Origin: Faucicola osloensis_B | GTDB taxonomy: Bacteria > Pseudomonadota > Gammaproteobacteria > Pseudomonadales > Moraxellaceae | DNA length: 64,000 nt | Reading direction: 5' to 3' | Assembly: GCA_964211495.1 (NCBI GenBank) | Contig: CAXORL010000001.1 | Coordinates: 62,001 to 126,000, forward strand | In this document: positions 7,671 through 16,240 of the stretch, one piece after another | How positions within the stretch are numbered: the first letter of the stretch is position 1 | Layout of the letters: each line of letters begins with the position of its first letter | Position numbers and translations under genes: made by a program | Notes under the pieces: generated by a model | Databases searched by the model: none | What the model saw: the letters and a program-made list of their open reading frames with translations, nothing else | Told to the model about the DNA's origin: nothing

Positions 7671-10553
7671 TTACTCCGCGATTTCACCATTCTCATAGCT
7701 TGAGATATCGGGGCAAGAACAGATTAAGTTTTTGTCACCATACACATCATCGATGCGGCTCACCGATGGCCAAAACTTATTGTCACGTACATACGCGAGT
7801 GGATAGGCGGCTTCTTCACGGCTGTATGGACGATCCCAGTCACCGGTCACCACTTGTGCGGTGTGTGGTGCGTTCACTAGCGGGTTGTTATCTGCTGGCC
7901 ATTCGTCGTTTTTAACTTTCATCGCCTCAGCTTTGATTTGAATTAAGGCGGAGATAAAGCGGTCTAGCTCTTCTTTGCTTTCTGACTCAGTCGGCTCAAT
8001 CATCAAAGTACCTGCCACAGGGAAAGACATGGTAGGCGCATGAAATCCGTAATCCATTAAGCGTTTGGCGATATCAACTTCGGTGATGCCTGTTTCGGCT
8101 TTTAGTGGGCGGATGTCAATGATACATTCATGGGCGACGCGACCGTTTTCACCACTATAAAGCACAGGGTAATGGTCTTTTAATTTCATAGCCGTGTAAT
8201 TGGCATTTAATAACGCAGCTTCTGTCGCTTGCACCAAGCCATCACGACCCATCATGGTGATATACATCCATGAGATAGGCAAGATGCTGGCTGAACCAAA
8301 CGGGGCAGCCGATACCGCGCTCATGCCATCTTGGGCATTGGGCACCGCAGATACGACGTGATTGGCAATAAAAGGCGCCAAATGTGATTTCATGCCGATG
8401 GGACCCATGCCAGGACCGCCGCCGCCGTGTGGAATACAGAAGGTTTTATGCAAATTCATGTGTAGGACGTCAGCACCGACATCCGCAGGCTGCATCATAC
8501 TGACCTGCGCGTTCATGTTAGCACCATCCATATACACTTGACCGCCGTGTTGATGAATCAAGTCACAGATATCACGGATACCTTCTTCAAACACACCGTG
8601 TGTCGAAGGGTAGGTAATCATCAAGGCGCCCAGATTGTCGCTGTATTTTTCCGCTTTTTCAGTCAAGTCAGCAATATCAACGTTACCACGCTCATCGGTG
8701 GCTACCACGACGACTTCCATACCCATCATTTGTGCCGTGGCAGGATTGGTACCGTGTGCGGAGCGCGGAATCAGGCAGATATCACGGTTAGGTTGACCTA
8801 AGCTTTCATGATAACGACGAATCGCCAATAGTCCTGCGTATTCGCCTGATGCGCCTGAATTTGGCTGCATAGAAATAGCATCAAACCCTGTGATGGCTTT
8901 GAGTTGCTCTTGCAAGCCTTCAATCATTTCAATATAGCCGCCCACTTGTTCGCGTGGCGCAAATGGATGCACATTAGCAAATTCATTCCAAGTAATCGGT
9001 AGCATTTCGCTAGTGGCGTTAAGTTTCATGGTACAGCTACCCAGCGAAATCATACTGTGATTCATCGCCAAGTCTTTGTTTTCTAGCTTTTTCAAATAAC
9101 GCAGCATTTCATGTTCGGTGTGATAACGATTAAACACAGGATGGCTTAAAATCGCATCGGTACGTAGCAATGACGCTGGCAGAGACAAGCTGATATCATC
9201 GGATAATTGAGCGGCTACGCCTGTGAATAACTGCGTGAGTACACTAAAATCCGCTGCGTCACTGGTTTCATTAAAGGCAATAGCAATATGGTTATCGTCT
9301 ACTTTGCGCAGGTTATAGCCGATATTAAGGGCATTTTGATAGATTTGCTCAGTTTGACCTTGGGTATTGATGAGCACGGTATCAAAAAACTGCTCATGCA
9401 CAATCGACATACCAGCTTGTTTGATGGCTTGGGCAAAAGCGCTTGCTAACGCATGAATGCGGGTGGCGATACGTTTAACGCCTTCAGGACCATGATACAC
9501 CGCATACATCCCAGCCAAATTGGCTAGTAACACTTGCGACGTACAAATATTTGAGTTGGCTTTTTCGCGGCGGATATGTTGTTCACGGGTTTGTAGTGCC
9601 ATACGCAAGGCTTGTTTACCTTGGGCATCCACTGATACGCCAATGATACGACCTGGGGCAGAGCGTTTGGCACTGTCTTTAAAGGCAAAATAAGCCGCAT
9701 GTGGACCACCAAAACCCATCGGCACGCCAAAACGCTGGGTGTTGCCCAGTGCCACGTCCGCACCCATGCTACCTGGTGATTTAAGAAGTACCAGACTCAT
9801 CACATCCGCAGCAACAATTGTCTGCGTGCCTTTAGCTTTGACTGCACTGATGATATCAGTTAAATCAACCACATCGCCTTGCGCGCCCACGTATTGGAAA
9901 ATCGCGCCAAAGAAATCGCCATTCTTGGCAACGTCGAAATCACCGACCACTACCTCCCAACCAAAATATTTGGCACGGGTTTTGATGACATCTAAGGTTT
10001 GTGGGTAGATACGGCTATCAACAAAAAATTGGTTAGATTTACTTTTACCCACGCGTTTTGCCATTGCCATCGCTTCAGCGGCCGCAGTCGCTTCATCAAG
10101 CAAGCTTGCGCCCGCCAATTCAAGACCTGATAAGTCAATACAAACTTGTTGGAAGTTGAGTAATGCCTCTAAGCGACCTTGGGCAATCTCTGCTTGATAA
10201 GGGGTATAAGCCGTGTACCAGCCTGGGTTTTCAAGCACATTGCGCGCAATGACTGCAGGTAAGCGAGTCGGATAATAGCCTAAGCCAATATAGCTTTTAT
10301 TGACCTTGATTTTATCCGCCAACCCGCGCAACTTTGCCAAGGCATCATGCTCAGTCATACTGAGGGGTAAATCTAACTCTTTGCTAAGACGTACCGAAGC
10401 TGGCACCGTCTGTTCAATAAAGCTTGCCATGCTGTCAGCGCCGACGGCTTTTAGCATTGCTTCTTTTTCATCTTGGCTAATACCAACATGACGATGAATA
10501 AATTCTGATGATTGGAATAAATCAGCAAATGATTGAAAAGACGGTTGACTCAT
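7671..10553 (-). CDS. gcvP: Glycine dehydrogenase (decarboxylating), P-protein
   Basis: A 960-residue single-chain P-protein. It decarboxylates glycine and passes the aminomethyl group to the lipoyl arm of GcvH. Both halves of the fused alpha-beta type are present: an N-terminal aminotransferase-like domain beginning with the FIHRHVG segment, and a C-terminal catalytic domain with the glycine-rich GGGGPGMGPIG loop and the PLP lysine in LHKTF (around residue 705). The ribosome binding site AAAGGAAA is 7 nt before ATG. It is the last gene of the gcvT-gcvH-gcvP group, with a nitroreductase gene directly upstream. Full length for the family. Confidence 0.97.
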   Translation of the reverse strand: MSQPSFQSFADLFQSSEFIHRHVGISQDEKEAMLKAVGADSMASFIEQTVPASVRLSKELDLPLSMTEHDALAKLRGLADKIKVNKSYIGLGYYPTRLPAVIARNVLENPGWYTAYTPYQAEIAQGRLEALLNFQQVCIDLSGLELAGASLLDEATAAAEAMAMAKRVGKSKSNQFFVDSRIYPQTLDVIKTRAKYFGWEVVVGDFDVAKNGDFFGAIFQYVGAQGDVVDLTDIISAVKAKGTQTIVAADVMSLVLLKSPGSMGADVALGNTQRFGVPMGFGGPHAAYFAFKDSAKRSAPGRIIGVSVDAQGKQALRMALQTREQHIRREKANSNICTSQVLLANLAGMYAVYHGPEGVKRIATRIHALASAFAQAIKQAGMSIVHEQFFDTVLINTQGQTEQIYQNALNIGYNLRKVDDNHIAIAFNETSDAADFSVLTQLFTGVAAQLSDDISLSLPASLLRTDAILSHPVFNRYHTEHEMLRYLKKLENKDLAMNHSMISLGSCTMKLNATSEMLPITWNEFANVHPFAPREQVGGYIEMIEGLQEQLKAITGFDAISMQPNSGASGEYAGLLAIRRYHESLGQPNRDICLIPRSAHGTNPATAQMMGMEVVVVATDERGNVDIADLTEKAEKYSDNLGALMITYPSTHGVFEEGIRDICDLIHQHGGQVYMDGANMNAQVSMMQPADVGADVLHMNLHKTFCIPHGGGGPGMGPIGMKSHLAPFIANHVVSAVPNAQDGMSAVSAAPFGSASILPISWMYITMMGRDGLVQATEAALLNANYTAMKLKDHYPVLYSGENGRVAHECIIDIRPLKAETGITEVDIAKRLMDYGFHAPTMSFPVAGTLMIEPTESESKEELDRFISALIQIKAEAMKVKNDEWPADNNPLVNAPHTAQVVTGDWDRPYSREEAAYPLAYVRDNKFWPSVSRIDDVYGDKNLICSCPDISSYENGEIAE

Positions 10554-10647
10554 TCAAGTTTCCTTTAGCGTCTGATAAAACATTGAAAATAAAAATAGCA
10601 GGTTTTGCCATGGCTAACATGACAAACATCGGTTGAATGGATAAAAA

Positions 10648-11382
10648 TTACACTTTAACGATAAAGCGCTCACGCTCAAAACGGTATTGCTCACTATAGA
10701 TACCACGCTCGTCGCGCTCACCGGCAGCAATCACCATACAAATATGCTGCTCTTCATTGAGGTCAAGCAATTTTTTGAGTTGTGGCTCATCAAATCCCCC
10801 CATCGGGCAACTATCAAAACCGTGCGCACGCAGGGCGAGCATCAAATTCTCGGCAGCCAGTGACGTGCTAATCAGCGCCCAGTTTTTGAGATCGTCAGCA
10901 TCATAGATGGGGTCAACCATCGCCCCTCTGACTTTGCGAGTGGCTTGCGTCAGCGCCCACTTGGCAGGGGTAAACACATTCATCACACCGCGCGTCATCG
11001 TCAAAGGAATGAGCTTACCGTAATAATCTTGCACGGGTTTTGGTACGGGTTTGACAGGAAAATACTTGATATTGTCTTTGGCGTGTTGACGCCACGTGTC
11101 AGTACGAGCAACCACGACAATCAGCTTATTGGCGGTTTTTGCTGCATTTTGGCTCATACAATAGGTCACAGTTTTTTGGCGCTTTTCTTCTGATTCAATC
11201 ACAAAAAATTGCCAAGGCTGCAAATTACTTGAGCTAGGCGCTAACATCGCCATATCGAGACAAGCATTGAGCACTTCATCACTGATGGGCGTTTTGGTAA
11301 AGCGTCGTACCGAACGGCGAGTGCTCACCACATCATAAAAACTGGCTTGTTTTGGGTCGGCAAGCGGGGTAAGTGTTGACAT
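10648..11382 (-). CDS. Nitroreductase-family flavoprotein
   Basis: A 244-residue FMN-dependent oxidoreductase. The N-terminal RRSVRRFTKTPISDEVLNACLDMAMLAPS region is the flavin phosphate-binding start of the nitroreductase fold, and NLQPWQFFVI follows. Such enzymes reduce nitroaromatics, quinones or enones with NAD(P)H; the physiological substrate is unknown. I start at ATG 11382, with GAGAG just upstream; a TTG 12 nt earlier is less likely. It lies between gcvH and gcvP on the same strand, 94 nt before gcvP, so it is probably co-transcribed with them, though no link to glycine breakdown is known to me. Confidence 0.88.
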   Translation of the reverse strand: MSTLTPLADPKQASFYDVVSTRRSVRRFTKTPISDEVLNACLDMAMLAPSSSNLQPWQFFVIESEEKRQKTVTYCMSQNAAKTANKLIVVVARTDTWRQHAKDNIKYFPVKPVPKPVQDYYGKLIPLTMTRGVMNVFTPAKWALTQATRKVRGAMVDPIYDADDLKNWALISTSLAAENLMLALRAHGFDSCPMGGFDEPQLKKLLDLNEEQHICMVIAAGERDERGIYSEQYRFERERFIVKV

Positions 11383-11532
11383 AGCGGCTCTCAAGTTAAC
11401 AAAATAAAGGACATGTTCAAAACAAAGGATGCGTTACAGTTAATTGATAGGACAACAGGCTAAGGTAATCAAGCGAGTACCTTAGCTAGGCTATATAAAA
11501 AAGACGAGATGAAAATCATGAGATAAAAATAA

Positions 11533-11913
11533 TTAAATACTATCTTGGTACTCGTCTGCGTCCATCAAGCCTTGGTAATCATCGGCATTGTCTGGTTTGA
11601 TTTTAAAGAACCAACCTTCGCCATAAGGGTCTTCATTAATGGTTTCTGGCGCATCTACCAAGGCTTCATTGACCGCTAGGATTTCACCAGCGATGGGCGC
11701 GTATACATCAGATGCAGCTTTCACCGATTCGACCACGGCAATTTCAGCATCCACGTCAACGTGTTCACCCACTTCAGGCAATTCAACATAGACGATGTCA
11801 CCGAGCAAATCTTGGGCATGGTGAGTGATACCAACGGTGAGAGTGCCGTCTTCTTCTTGGCGTAACCATTCATGACTAGCCACATATTTTAAATCTGCTG
11901 GGATATTGCTCAT
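11533..11913 (-). CDS. gcvH: Glycine cleavage system H protein
   Basis: A 126-residue lipoyl carrier that shuttles the aminomethyl group between GcvP, GcvT and the L protein. The lipoylated lysine is in the VVESVKAASD segment (about residue 65), within the normal biotinyl/lipoyl fold, and the GEGWFF motif lies near the C-terminus. The start at 11913 has GAGGAAA 7 nt upstream; an in-frame start 15 nt earlier is less likely. A hairpin in the 5' region (11959-11988) and a terminator further upstream suggest it can be transcribed separately from gcvT. Confidence 0.97.
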   Translation of the reverse strand: MSNIPADLKYVASHEWLRQEEDGTLTVGITHHAQDLLGDIVYVELPEVGEHVDVDAEIAVVESVKAASDVYAPIAGEILAVNEALVDAPETINEDPYGEGWFFKIKPDNADDYQGLMDADEYQDSI

Positions 11914-11954
11914 AACTATTTTCCTCAAAGCGAAAGTAGGGGTGAAAATAAAAG

Positions 11955-11990
11955 GCTGTTAGCCAAGCAGTCGCACTTGGCGCCTTTTTA
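11955..11990. other. Hairpin upstream of gcvH
   Basis: An inner GCCAAG / CTTGGC stem within an outer AAGGC / GCCTT pairing. On the minus strand it is followed by TTTTA and lies in the likely 5' leader of gcvH. It could be an attenuator or simply a terminator-like element; its role is not established. Confidence 0.45.
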
Positions 11991-12051
11991 CTAAACATTT
12001 TTAAAAGCCTAGTATTTAAAAGCTAAGTAATTTAACAAACTGAGTAACAAA

Positions 12052-12084
12052 AATTTGGTCGATACAATATATATCGACCAAACT
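12052..12084 (-). terminator. Terminator after the MliC-like gene
   Basis: A perfect 10-bp inverted repeat TTTGGTCGAT / ATCGACCAAA (12054-12063 and 12073-12082) with a 9-nt loop is followed on the minus strand by TTTTTG, 48 nt after the lipoprotein stop. Confidence 0.75.
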
Positions 12085-12129
12085 TAAAAACCAACTTAGC
12101 AGTTTAACCCATTCAACAAGTGAATCAGA

Positions 12130-12516
12130 TTAAATAGCATTACACACAAAGTTATAATCACGACCTTGTGAGGTCACGGTTAACGCACCTTCTGCACCTT
12201 TGACGCCCCAATCATACATGGTAGTTTTGGTCGCATTCGATAAGGTATAGCGGTTACCCGAGCCTGATACATCTTGTTTTAACACCATCGCCGCTTGGTT
12301 TAGACCGAGCATGGGCGAGGTGATTTTTAAATTAGCGACATTGCTGCCGTTTTCTTGACCGTAGAACGCGACGACTTCAGTATTGTTGTCACATTTAAAG
12401 GTTTGTGAATTTGCTTGAATTGCCAACACTTGTGACGGACTAGGCTGTGCCACTGGGGTTGAAGTACAGGCCGCCAAACTTGCCAAAAACGGTACAACAA
12501 AGAGTAACTTTTTCAT
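12130..12516 (-). CDS. MliC-like lysozyme-inhibitor lipoprotein
   Basis: A 128-residue predicted lipoprotein: Met-Lys-Lys start, hydrophobic core and lipobox L-A-A-C at residues 14-17. The mature part resembles the MliC/PliC fold: an early FKCDNNTEV strand, a central Tyr/Ser segment, and WGVKGAEGALTV ahead of a final cysteine, giving one probable disulfide between the first and last cysteines. Members of this family block C-type lysozyme at the outer membrane. It sits between gcvT and gcvH on the same strand and ends in a terminator, so it is probably read from the riboswitch-controlled gcvT transcript. The family call is by eye from the motif pattern. Confidence 0.68.
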   Translation of the reverse strand: MKKLLFVVPFLASLAACTSTPVAQPSPSQVLAIQANSQTFKCDNNTEVVAFYGQENGSNVANLKITSPMLGLNQAAMVLKQDVSGSGNRYTLSNATKTTMYDWGVKGAEGALTVTSQGRDYNFVCNAI

Positions 12517-12630
12517 GATTTTACCTTCTAAAGTAGGATGAATTTATTATCGATTTTTCAAATTACGCCGACTAATTATTTGAATGTTGTTCATTAATAA
12601 GCGCTAAATCCATCATAGCATGATAAAATC

Positions 12631-13764
12631 TTAGTTGAATTGTTTGTTGCCATTTCTAACAAACGGTAACGAAATGATACGTACTGGTGTCGGTGTACCC
12701 CGCAAATCAACGGTGGCTGCTGTATCCGTCGTCTTTGGAATACGGGCAATCGCAATCGATTGTTTTAGGCTTGGGCTAAAAGTGCCGCTGGTGATTACCC
12801 CAGTTTTGCCATTGTCTAGCGTGACCGTCATGCCTTCACGCAGTACCCCACGTGACTCTAGCACTAAGCCTACTTGCATGACGTCATTACCCTCAGCAAT
12901 CGCTTGATCTTGTTTGGCTTGCATAGCCTCACGACCCACAAAATCCCGATCGTCTTTTACCGCTAACGTCCATGCCATACCGCATTCATACGGATTGATA
13001 GTTTCATCCATTTCATGACCGTACAAATTCATGCCCGCTTCAAGACGTAATGTATCACGGGCACCTAATCCTGCTGGGGCGATGCCATGGTCTTTGAGTA
13101 AGGTAAAAAATGCTGAGGCCTCGGCTTGTGGCAAAATGACTTCAACGCCGTCTTCACCCGTGTAACCGGTACGCGCCACAAACCAATCTGCGCCTTCAAT
13201 GTCGGTCAAATCTTTGCCCACAAATGGTTTTAGGGTAGCTAGGCTATCTGCCCAATTTGGTTTGGCTTGGCTCAGTTTCTGCAAGGCATGGGGGCCTTGT
13301 ACCGCAAGCATAGCAAGTTCTGGGCGCTCGGTAATGGTGACAGCAAAATCTTTGGCGACTTTGTCAAACTGTGCCAAATCTTTATCACGGGTGGCGGCAT
13401 TTGAGACGATACGATACTCGGTCTCTGCATCGTTCATCCGGTAAACGATTAAGTCATCAATCACACCGCCATTTTCGTTTAGCATGGCAGAGTAAAGCGC
13501 TTTACCGACAAATTTGAGTTTGGCGACATCATTGGCAAGCAGTTTTTGCAGCCAAGCTTTGGCGTCTTTGCCGGCGATGTCAGTCACGACCATATGTGAC
13601 ACGTCAAACATGCCCGCATCCGTACGCACAACGTCATGTTCTTGAATCTGTGAGCCATAATGAATAGGCAATTCCCAACCAGAGAAGTCAACGATTTTGC
13701 CGTTGCTATCGATATGGGATTGATAAAAAGGGGTGCGGTTTAAAGGCTTGTCTGTGGCTGACAT
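12631..13764 (-). CDS. gcvT: Aminomethyltransferase, glycine cleavage T protein
   Basis: A 377-residue tetrahydrofolate-dependent enzyme that releases ammonia from the aminomethyl-lipoyl arm of GcvH and forms methylene-tetrahydrofolate. Recognisable segments are the N-terminal DFSGWELPIHYG, FDVSHM (folate-binding aspartate region, about residue 69), RTGYTGEDGVE (about 200) and the LGARDTLRLEAGMNLYG segment with the Arg/Asp/Glu residues lining the site. The ATG at 13764 has AAGGA 7 nt upstream, better than the longer in-frame start at 13854. A tandem glycine riboswitch precedes it, so expression should rise with glycine. Confidence 0.96.
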   Translation of the reverse strand: MSATDKPLNRTPFYQSHIDSNGKIVDFSGWELPIHYGSQIQEHDVVRTDAGMFDVSHMVVTDIAGKDAKAWLQKLLANDVAKLKFVGKALYSAMLNENGGVIDDLIVYRMNDAETEYRIVSNAATRDKDLAQFDKVAKDFAVTITERPELAMLAVQGPHALQKLSQAKPNWADSLATLKPFVGKDLTDIEGADWFVARTGYTGEDGVEVILPQAEASAFFTLLKDHGIAPAGLGARDTLRLEAGMNLYGHEMDETINPYECGMAWTLAVKDDRDFVGREAMQAKQDQAIAEGNDVMQVGLVLESRGVLREGMTVTLDNGKTGVITSGTFSPSLKQSIAIARIPKTTDTAATVDLRGTPTPVRIISLPFVRNGNKQFN

Positions 13765-13904
13765 GGCAAATCCTTGAGTGGGTAAAATCAAATAACGGTT
13801 TGATGTTTCATTTGATGTTTTAATAGCGTGGGATAAAACGCTAAAGCCAAACATCGCACATCAATAGGGCACTAAAACTAATCCAACCTGATGTCGGTAG
13901 CTAT

Positions 13905-14180
13905 CAGCCCTATCTGTCCTGTTACCTGAGATTTTCAATCGACTTGTCAGCTTCTTACTTCTTATAGTATAAATAGACAAGTCAATCTTTTCCCCTTCGG
14001 TGGCATTGCAAAGCAATACACTCTCCAGATTTGTTATATTTTGATGCAGTGCATACGCCACTGCCAAAAATTACGATTCCAGTCCTTTTACCTGAGCGAT
14101 TATAGGGTCTTTACGCCTTCGGTGATGGTTTTGGTATTTCATAATTTGATGAAAAACAAAACAACATTCTCTCCTGAAAT
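13905..14180 (-). promoter_or_regulatory. Tandem glycine riboswitch upstream of gcvT
   Basis: Read on the minus strand, two glycine aptamers follow each other. Aptamer 1 runs from GGAGAG (14169-14174) through CACCGAAGGCG (about 14115-14125) to CGCTCAGG (14091-14098). Aptamer 2 runs from GGAGAG (14021-14026) through CACCGAAGGGG (about 13992-14002) to CTCAGGTAACAGGACAG (13914-13930). These are the conserved core boxes of the class, and the second aptamer has an extended stem with GACTTGTC / GACAAGTC arms. It ends about 140 nt before the gcvT start. In known cases glycine binding turns on glycine cleavage genes. Confidence 0.95.
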
Positions 14181-14190
14181 CTTCGGTTAT

Positions 14191-14630
14191 TATGCTGGGT
14201 TTTTAACTTTTTGACAAGCAAATTTGCACAGATTTTATGACCGCCGGATGTTTTGGCAAGACTGCATTATGAGCATTATTGTGTTATAGCAAATAAAGCC
14301 AAAAGCAAGTATGATTAAAGCCACTGATGAATATGAAACTTTAAGAAACTTTAAGTAGTTAAATAAAGTTAAAATGTTTAACTAAAGTGCTTAAATAATT
14401 TTTGTGGTTTTGGGTTAAATTTTTGCGCGCTGACCCCATTAAAAGCAGAATAATTTAGCCTTTAACATTTTGAATATCTTTGAATATTAACCCTAAATGC
14501 CAAAAATTATTAACAGTCACTATAAACGTCAATGCTAACATTGCTGAGTGAAAATTGGCTGATTGAGAACTGGTAGATGAGTTGGGTTGTTAGCTTATAA
14601 AGATGGCATGATAAAAGGAATAAAATAACG
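14191..14630. other. Intergenic region between riboswitch and small secreted protein gene
   Basis: About 440 nt of AT-rich DNA that must hold the promoter of the riboswitch-gcvT transcript (minus) and of the gene at 14631 (plus). A perfect 10-bp tandem duplication GAAACTTTAA lies at 14335-14354. I see no gene and no promoter good enough to call. Confidence 0.6.
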
Positions 14631-15092
14631 ATGGACTTCATGAATATTTCGTTGGTAGGCATTTTAACCAGTCTAGCAATGGGGGGTACGTTGCCCGATG
14701 ATAGCAAAACCCAACAGCAAGTGGCGCAAGTGTCGACGCATATTTTGCCAAATATCGCAGGACAGTGGCAGCTGCGACTTGATAAAACCGACGCTGCGCA
14801 GCCAAGTTGCCAAGAGCGGTATAATTTTGGGCGTGATCAGCAATTTATCGGTTCAAGCGGTCAGGAATTTACGTATGGTAAATACTTGTACGCTGACACA
14901 GGGGATGGCTTACCTGCACTAGCGATTCAGACCCAATATGATAACAATGCAACAGATTGTTCTGGCAATCGCGTTGACCAGACGGGCGATATTTTGGTCG
15001 TTTATGTCAAACAGCAAGGCGAGCAAATGCAGTGGTGCAAGGATAGTAAAGGCACCCGATGTGATATGACATTGCAGCGTGTGTTCCCTTAA
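14631..15092 (+). CDS. Small secreted protein of unknown function
   Basis: 153 residues. The N-terminal hydrophobic stretch (about residues 4-19) looks like a signal peptide; a second ATG at 14640 is an alternative start. AAAAGGAA lies 10 nt before the first ATG. The mature part opens with an IAGQWQLRLD strand and has four cysteines, at about residues 59, 113, 135 and 143, suggesting two disulfides in a small beta-rich fold. The WQLRL start recalls small beta-barrel inhibitors or lipocalin-like proteins, but I do not recognise a named family. It stands alone between the gcvT riboswitch and ruvB. Confidence 0.7.
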   Translation: MDFMNISLVGILTSLAMGGTLPDDSKTQQQVAQVSTHILPNIAGQWQLRLDKTDAAQPSCQERYNFGRDQQFIGSSGQEFTYGKYLYADTGDGLPALAIQTQYDNNATDCSGNRVDQTGDILVVYVKQQGEQMQWCKDSKGTRCDMTLQRVFP

Positions 15093-15119
15093 ATTTCTTA
15101 CTTTTTCTCTCTACATCCC

Positions 15120-15150
15120 ATAGTACTGGCAAGATTTGCCAGTGCTATTA
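15120..15150 (+). terminator. Possible terminator before ruvB
   Basis: An 11-bp stem AGTACTGGCAA / TTGCCAGTGCT with one G-T pair, followed only by a weak T/A tract. Confidence 0.45.
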
Positions 15151-15185
15151 TTCCTGTTAAAACTTGCAACCAGTGTCAAATACTT

Positions 15186-16169
15186 ATGATTCCACCTTTT
15201 TCAAGTGCCAATTCGCAGCAACGTCTGATTAGCCCGATGGGGCGCTCAGAAGACCAAAATGACAATAATATCCGTCCAGCGTTACTCGCTGAGTATATCG
15301 GTCAGCCTGTGGTTAAAGAACAAATGGGCGTGTTTATTAACGCGGCATTATCGAGAAAAGAAGCGCTCGACCATACCTTGATATTTGGACCGCCTGGACT
15401 GGGTAAAACCACACTCGCCAACATTATCGCCCGTGAAATGGGTGGTAATTTGCGCTCAACGTCTGGTCCTGTGCTTGAACGCGCGGGTGATTTGGCAGCG
15501 ATGCTGACCAATCTAGAGCCGGGTGATGTGCTGTTTATTGATGAGATTCACCGTTTAAGCCCGATGATTGAAGAAATCTTGTATCCTGCGATGGAAGATT
15601 TTCAGCTTGATATTATGATTGGCGAAGGACCTGCTGCACGCTCCATAAAGCTTGATTTGCCGCCTTTTACTTTGGTGGCTGCGACCACCCGAGCAGGTTT
15701 GTTGACCTCGCCACTGCGGGACCGTTTTGGTATTGTACAGCGATTAGAGTTTTATAATGTGGAGGATTTAACGACCATTGTCACAAGATCGGCTGGATTG
15801 CTTAACGTGCCTATGACCAAAGAAGGGGCAGTCGAAGTCGCTAGACGTTCGCGCGGTACACCGCGTATTGCCAATCGGCTGCTACGCCGCGTACGTGATT
15901 ATGCCCAAGTTAAAGGCGATGGCACCGTCACTGCTGAAATTGCGCATAGCGCACTCGATATGCTGGCAGTTGATAAACGCGGGCTTGATAATCTTGATAG
16001 ACGTTATCTTGAAATGCTAGAAGAACGTTTTAATGGTGGGCCTGCGGGGGTTGAGTCAATCGCAGCCGCACTCGCTGAAGATAGAGGCACGCTTGAAGAT
16101 GTGATTGAGCCGTATCTGATTCAGCAAGGCTATATCGTACGCACCGCACGGGGGCGGATGTTGACTTAG
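15186..16169 (+). CDS. ruvB: Holliday junction branch-migration ATPase RuvB
   Basis: A 327-residue AAA+ motor that drives branch migration with RuvA. Walker A is GPPGLGKTT (about residues 62-70), Walker B is LFIDEIHRL (about 114-122), sensor 1 is in LVAATTRAG (about 162-170) and sensor 2 is in the RGTPRIANRLLRR segment (about 218-230). A C-terminal winged-helix domain carries the YIVRTARGRM end. ruvA is not next to it, and ruvC is 16 kb away, so the ruv genes are split in this genome. It ends at a bidirectional terminator. Confidence 0.97.
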   Translation: MIPPFSSANSQQRLISPMGRSEDQNDNNIRPALLAEYIGQPVVKEQMGVFINAALSRKEALDHTLIFGPPGLGKTTLANIIAREMGGNLRSTSGPVLERAGDLAAMLTNLEPGDVLFIDEIHRLSPMIEEILYPAMEDFQLDIMIGEGPAARSIKLDLPPFTLVAATTRAGLLTSPLRDRFGIVQRLEFYNVEDLTTIVTRSAGLLNVPMTKEGAVEVARRSRGTPRIANRLLRRVRDYAQVKGDGTVTAEIAHSALDMLAVDKRGLDNLDRRYLEMLEERFNGGPAGVESIAAALAEDRGTLEDVIEPYLIQQGYIVRTARGRMLT

Positions 16170-16194
16170 TCTTTTGAATCTTGTGGTGACAAAC

Positions 16195-16227
16195 AAAAAC
16201 CCCTTACATTGTGTAAGGGGTTTTTAC
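16195..16227. terminator. Bidirectional terminator between ruvB and the giant lipoprotein gene
   Basis: Perfect stem AAAAACCCCTTACA / TGTAAGGGGTTTTT with a 3-nt loop. Confidence 0.93.
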
Positions 16228-16240
16228 TAATTTAATAGGG

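Noticed and set aside
13861..14067. Open reading frame of 68 codons on the minus strand upstream of gcvT
   Set aside because: It coincides with the second glycine aptamer and its linker, whose conserved RNA boxes explain the sequence. It has no ribosome binding site.
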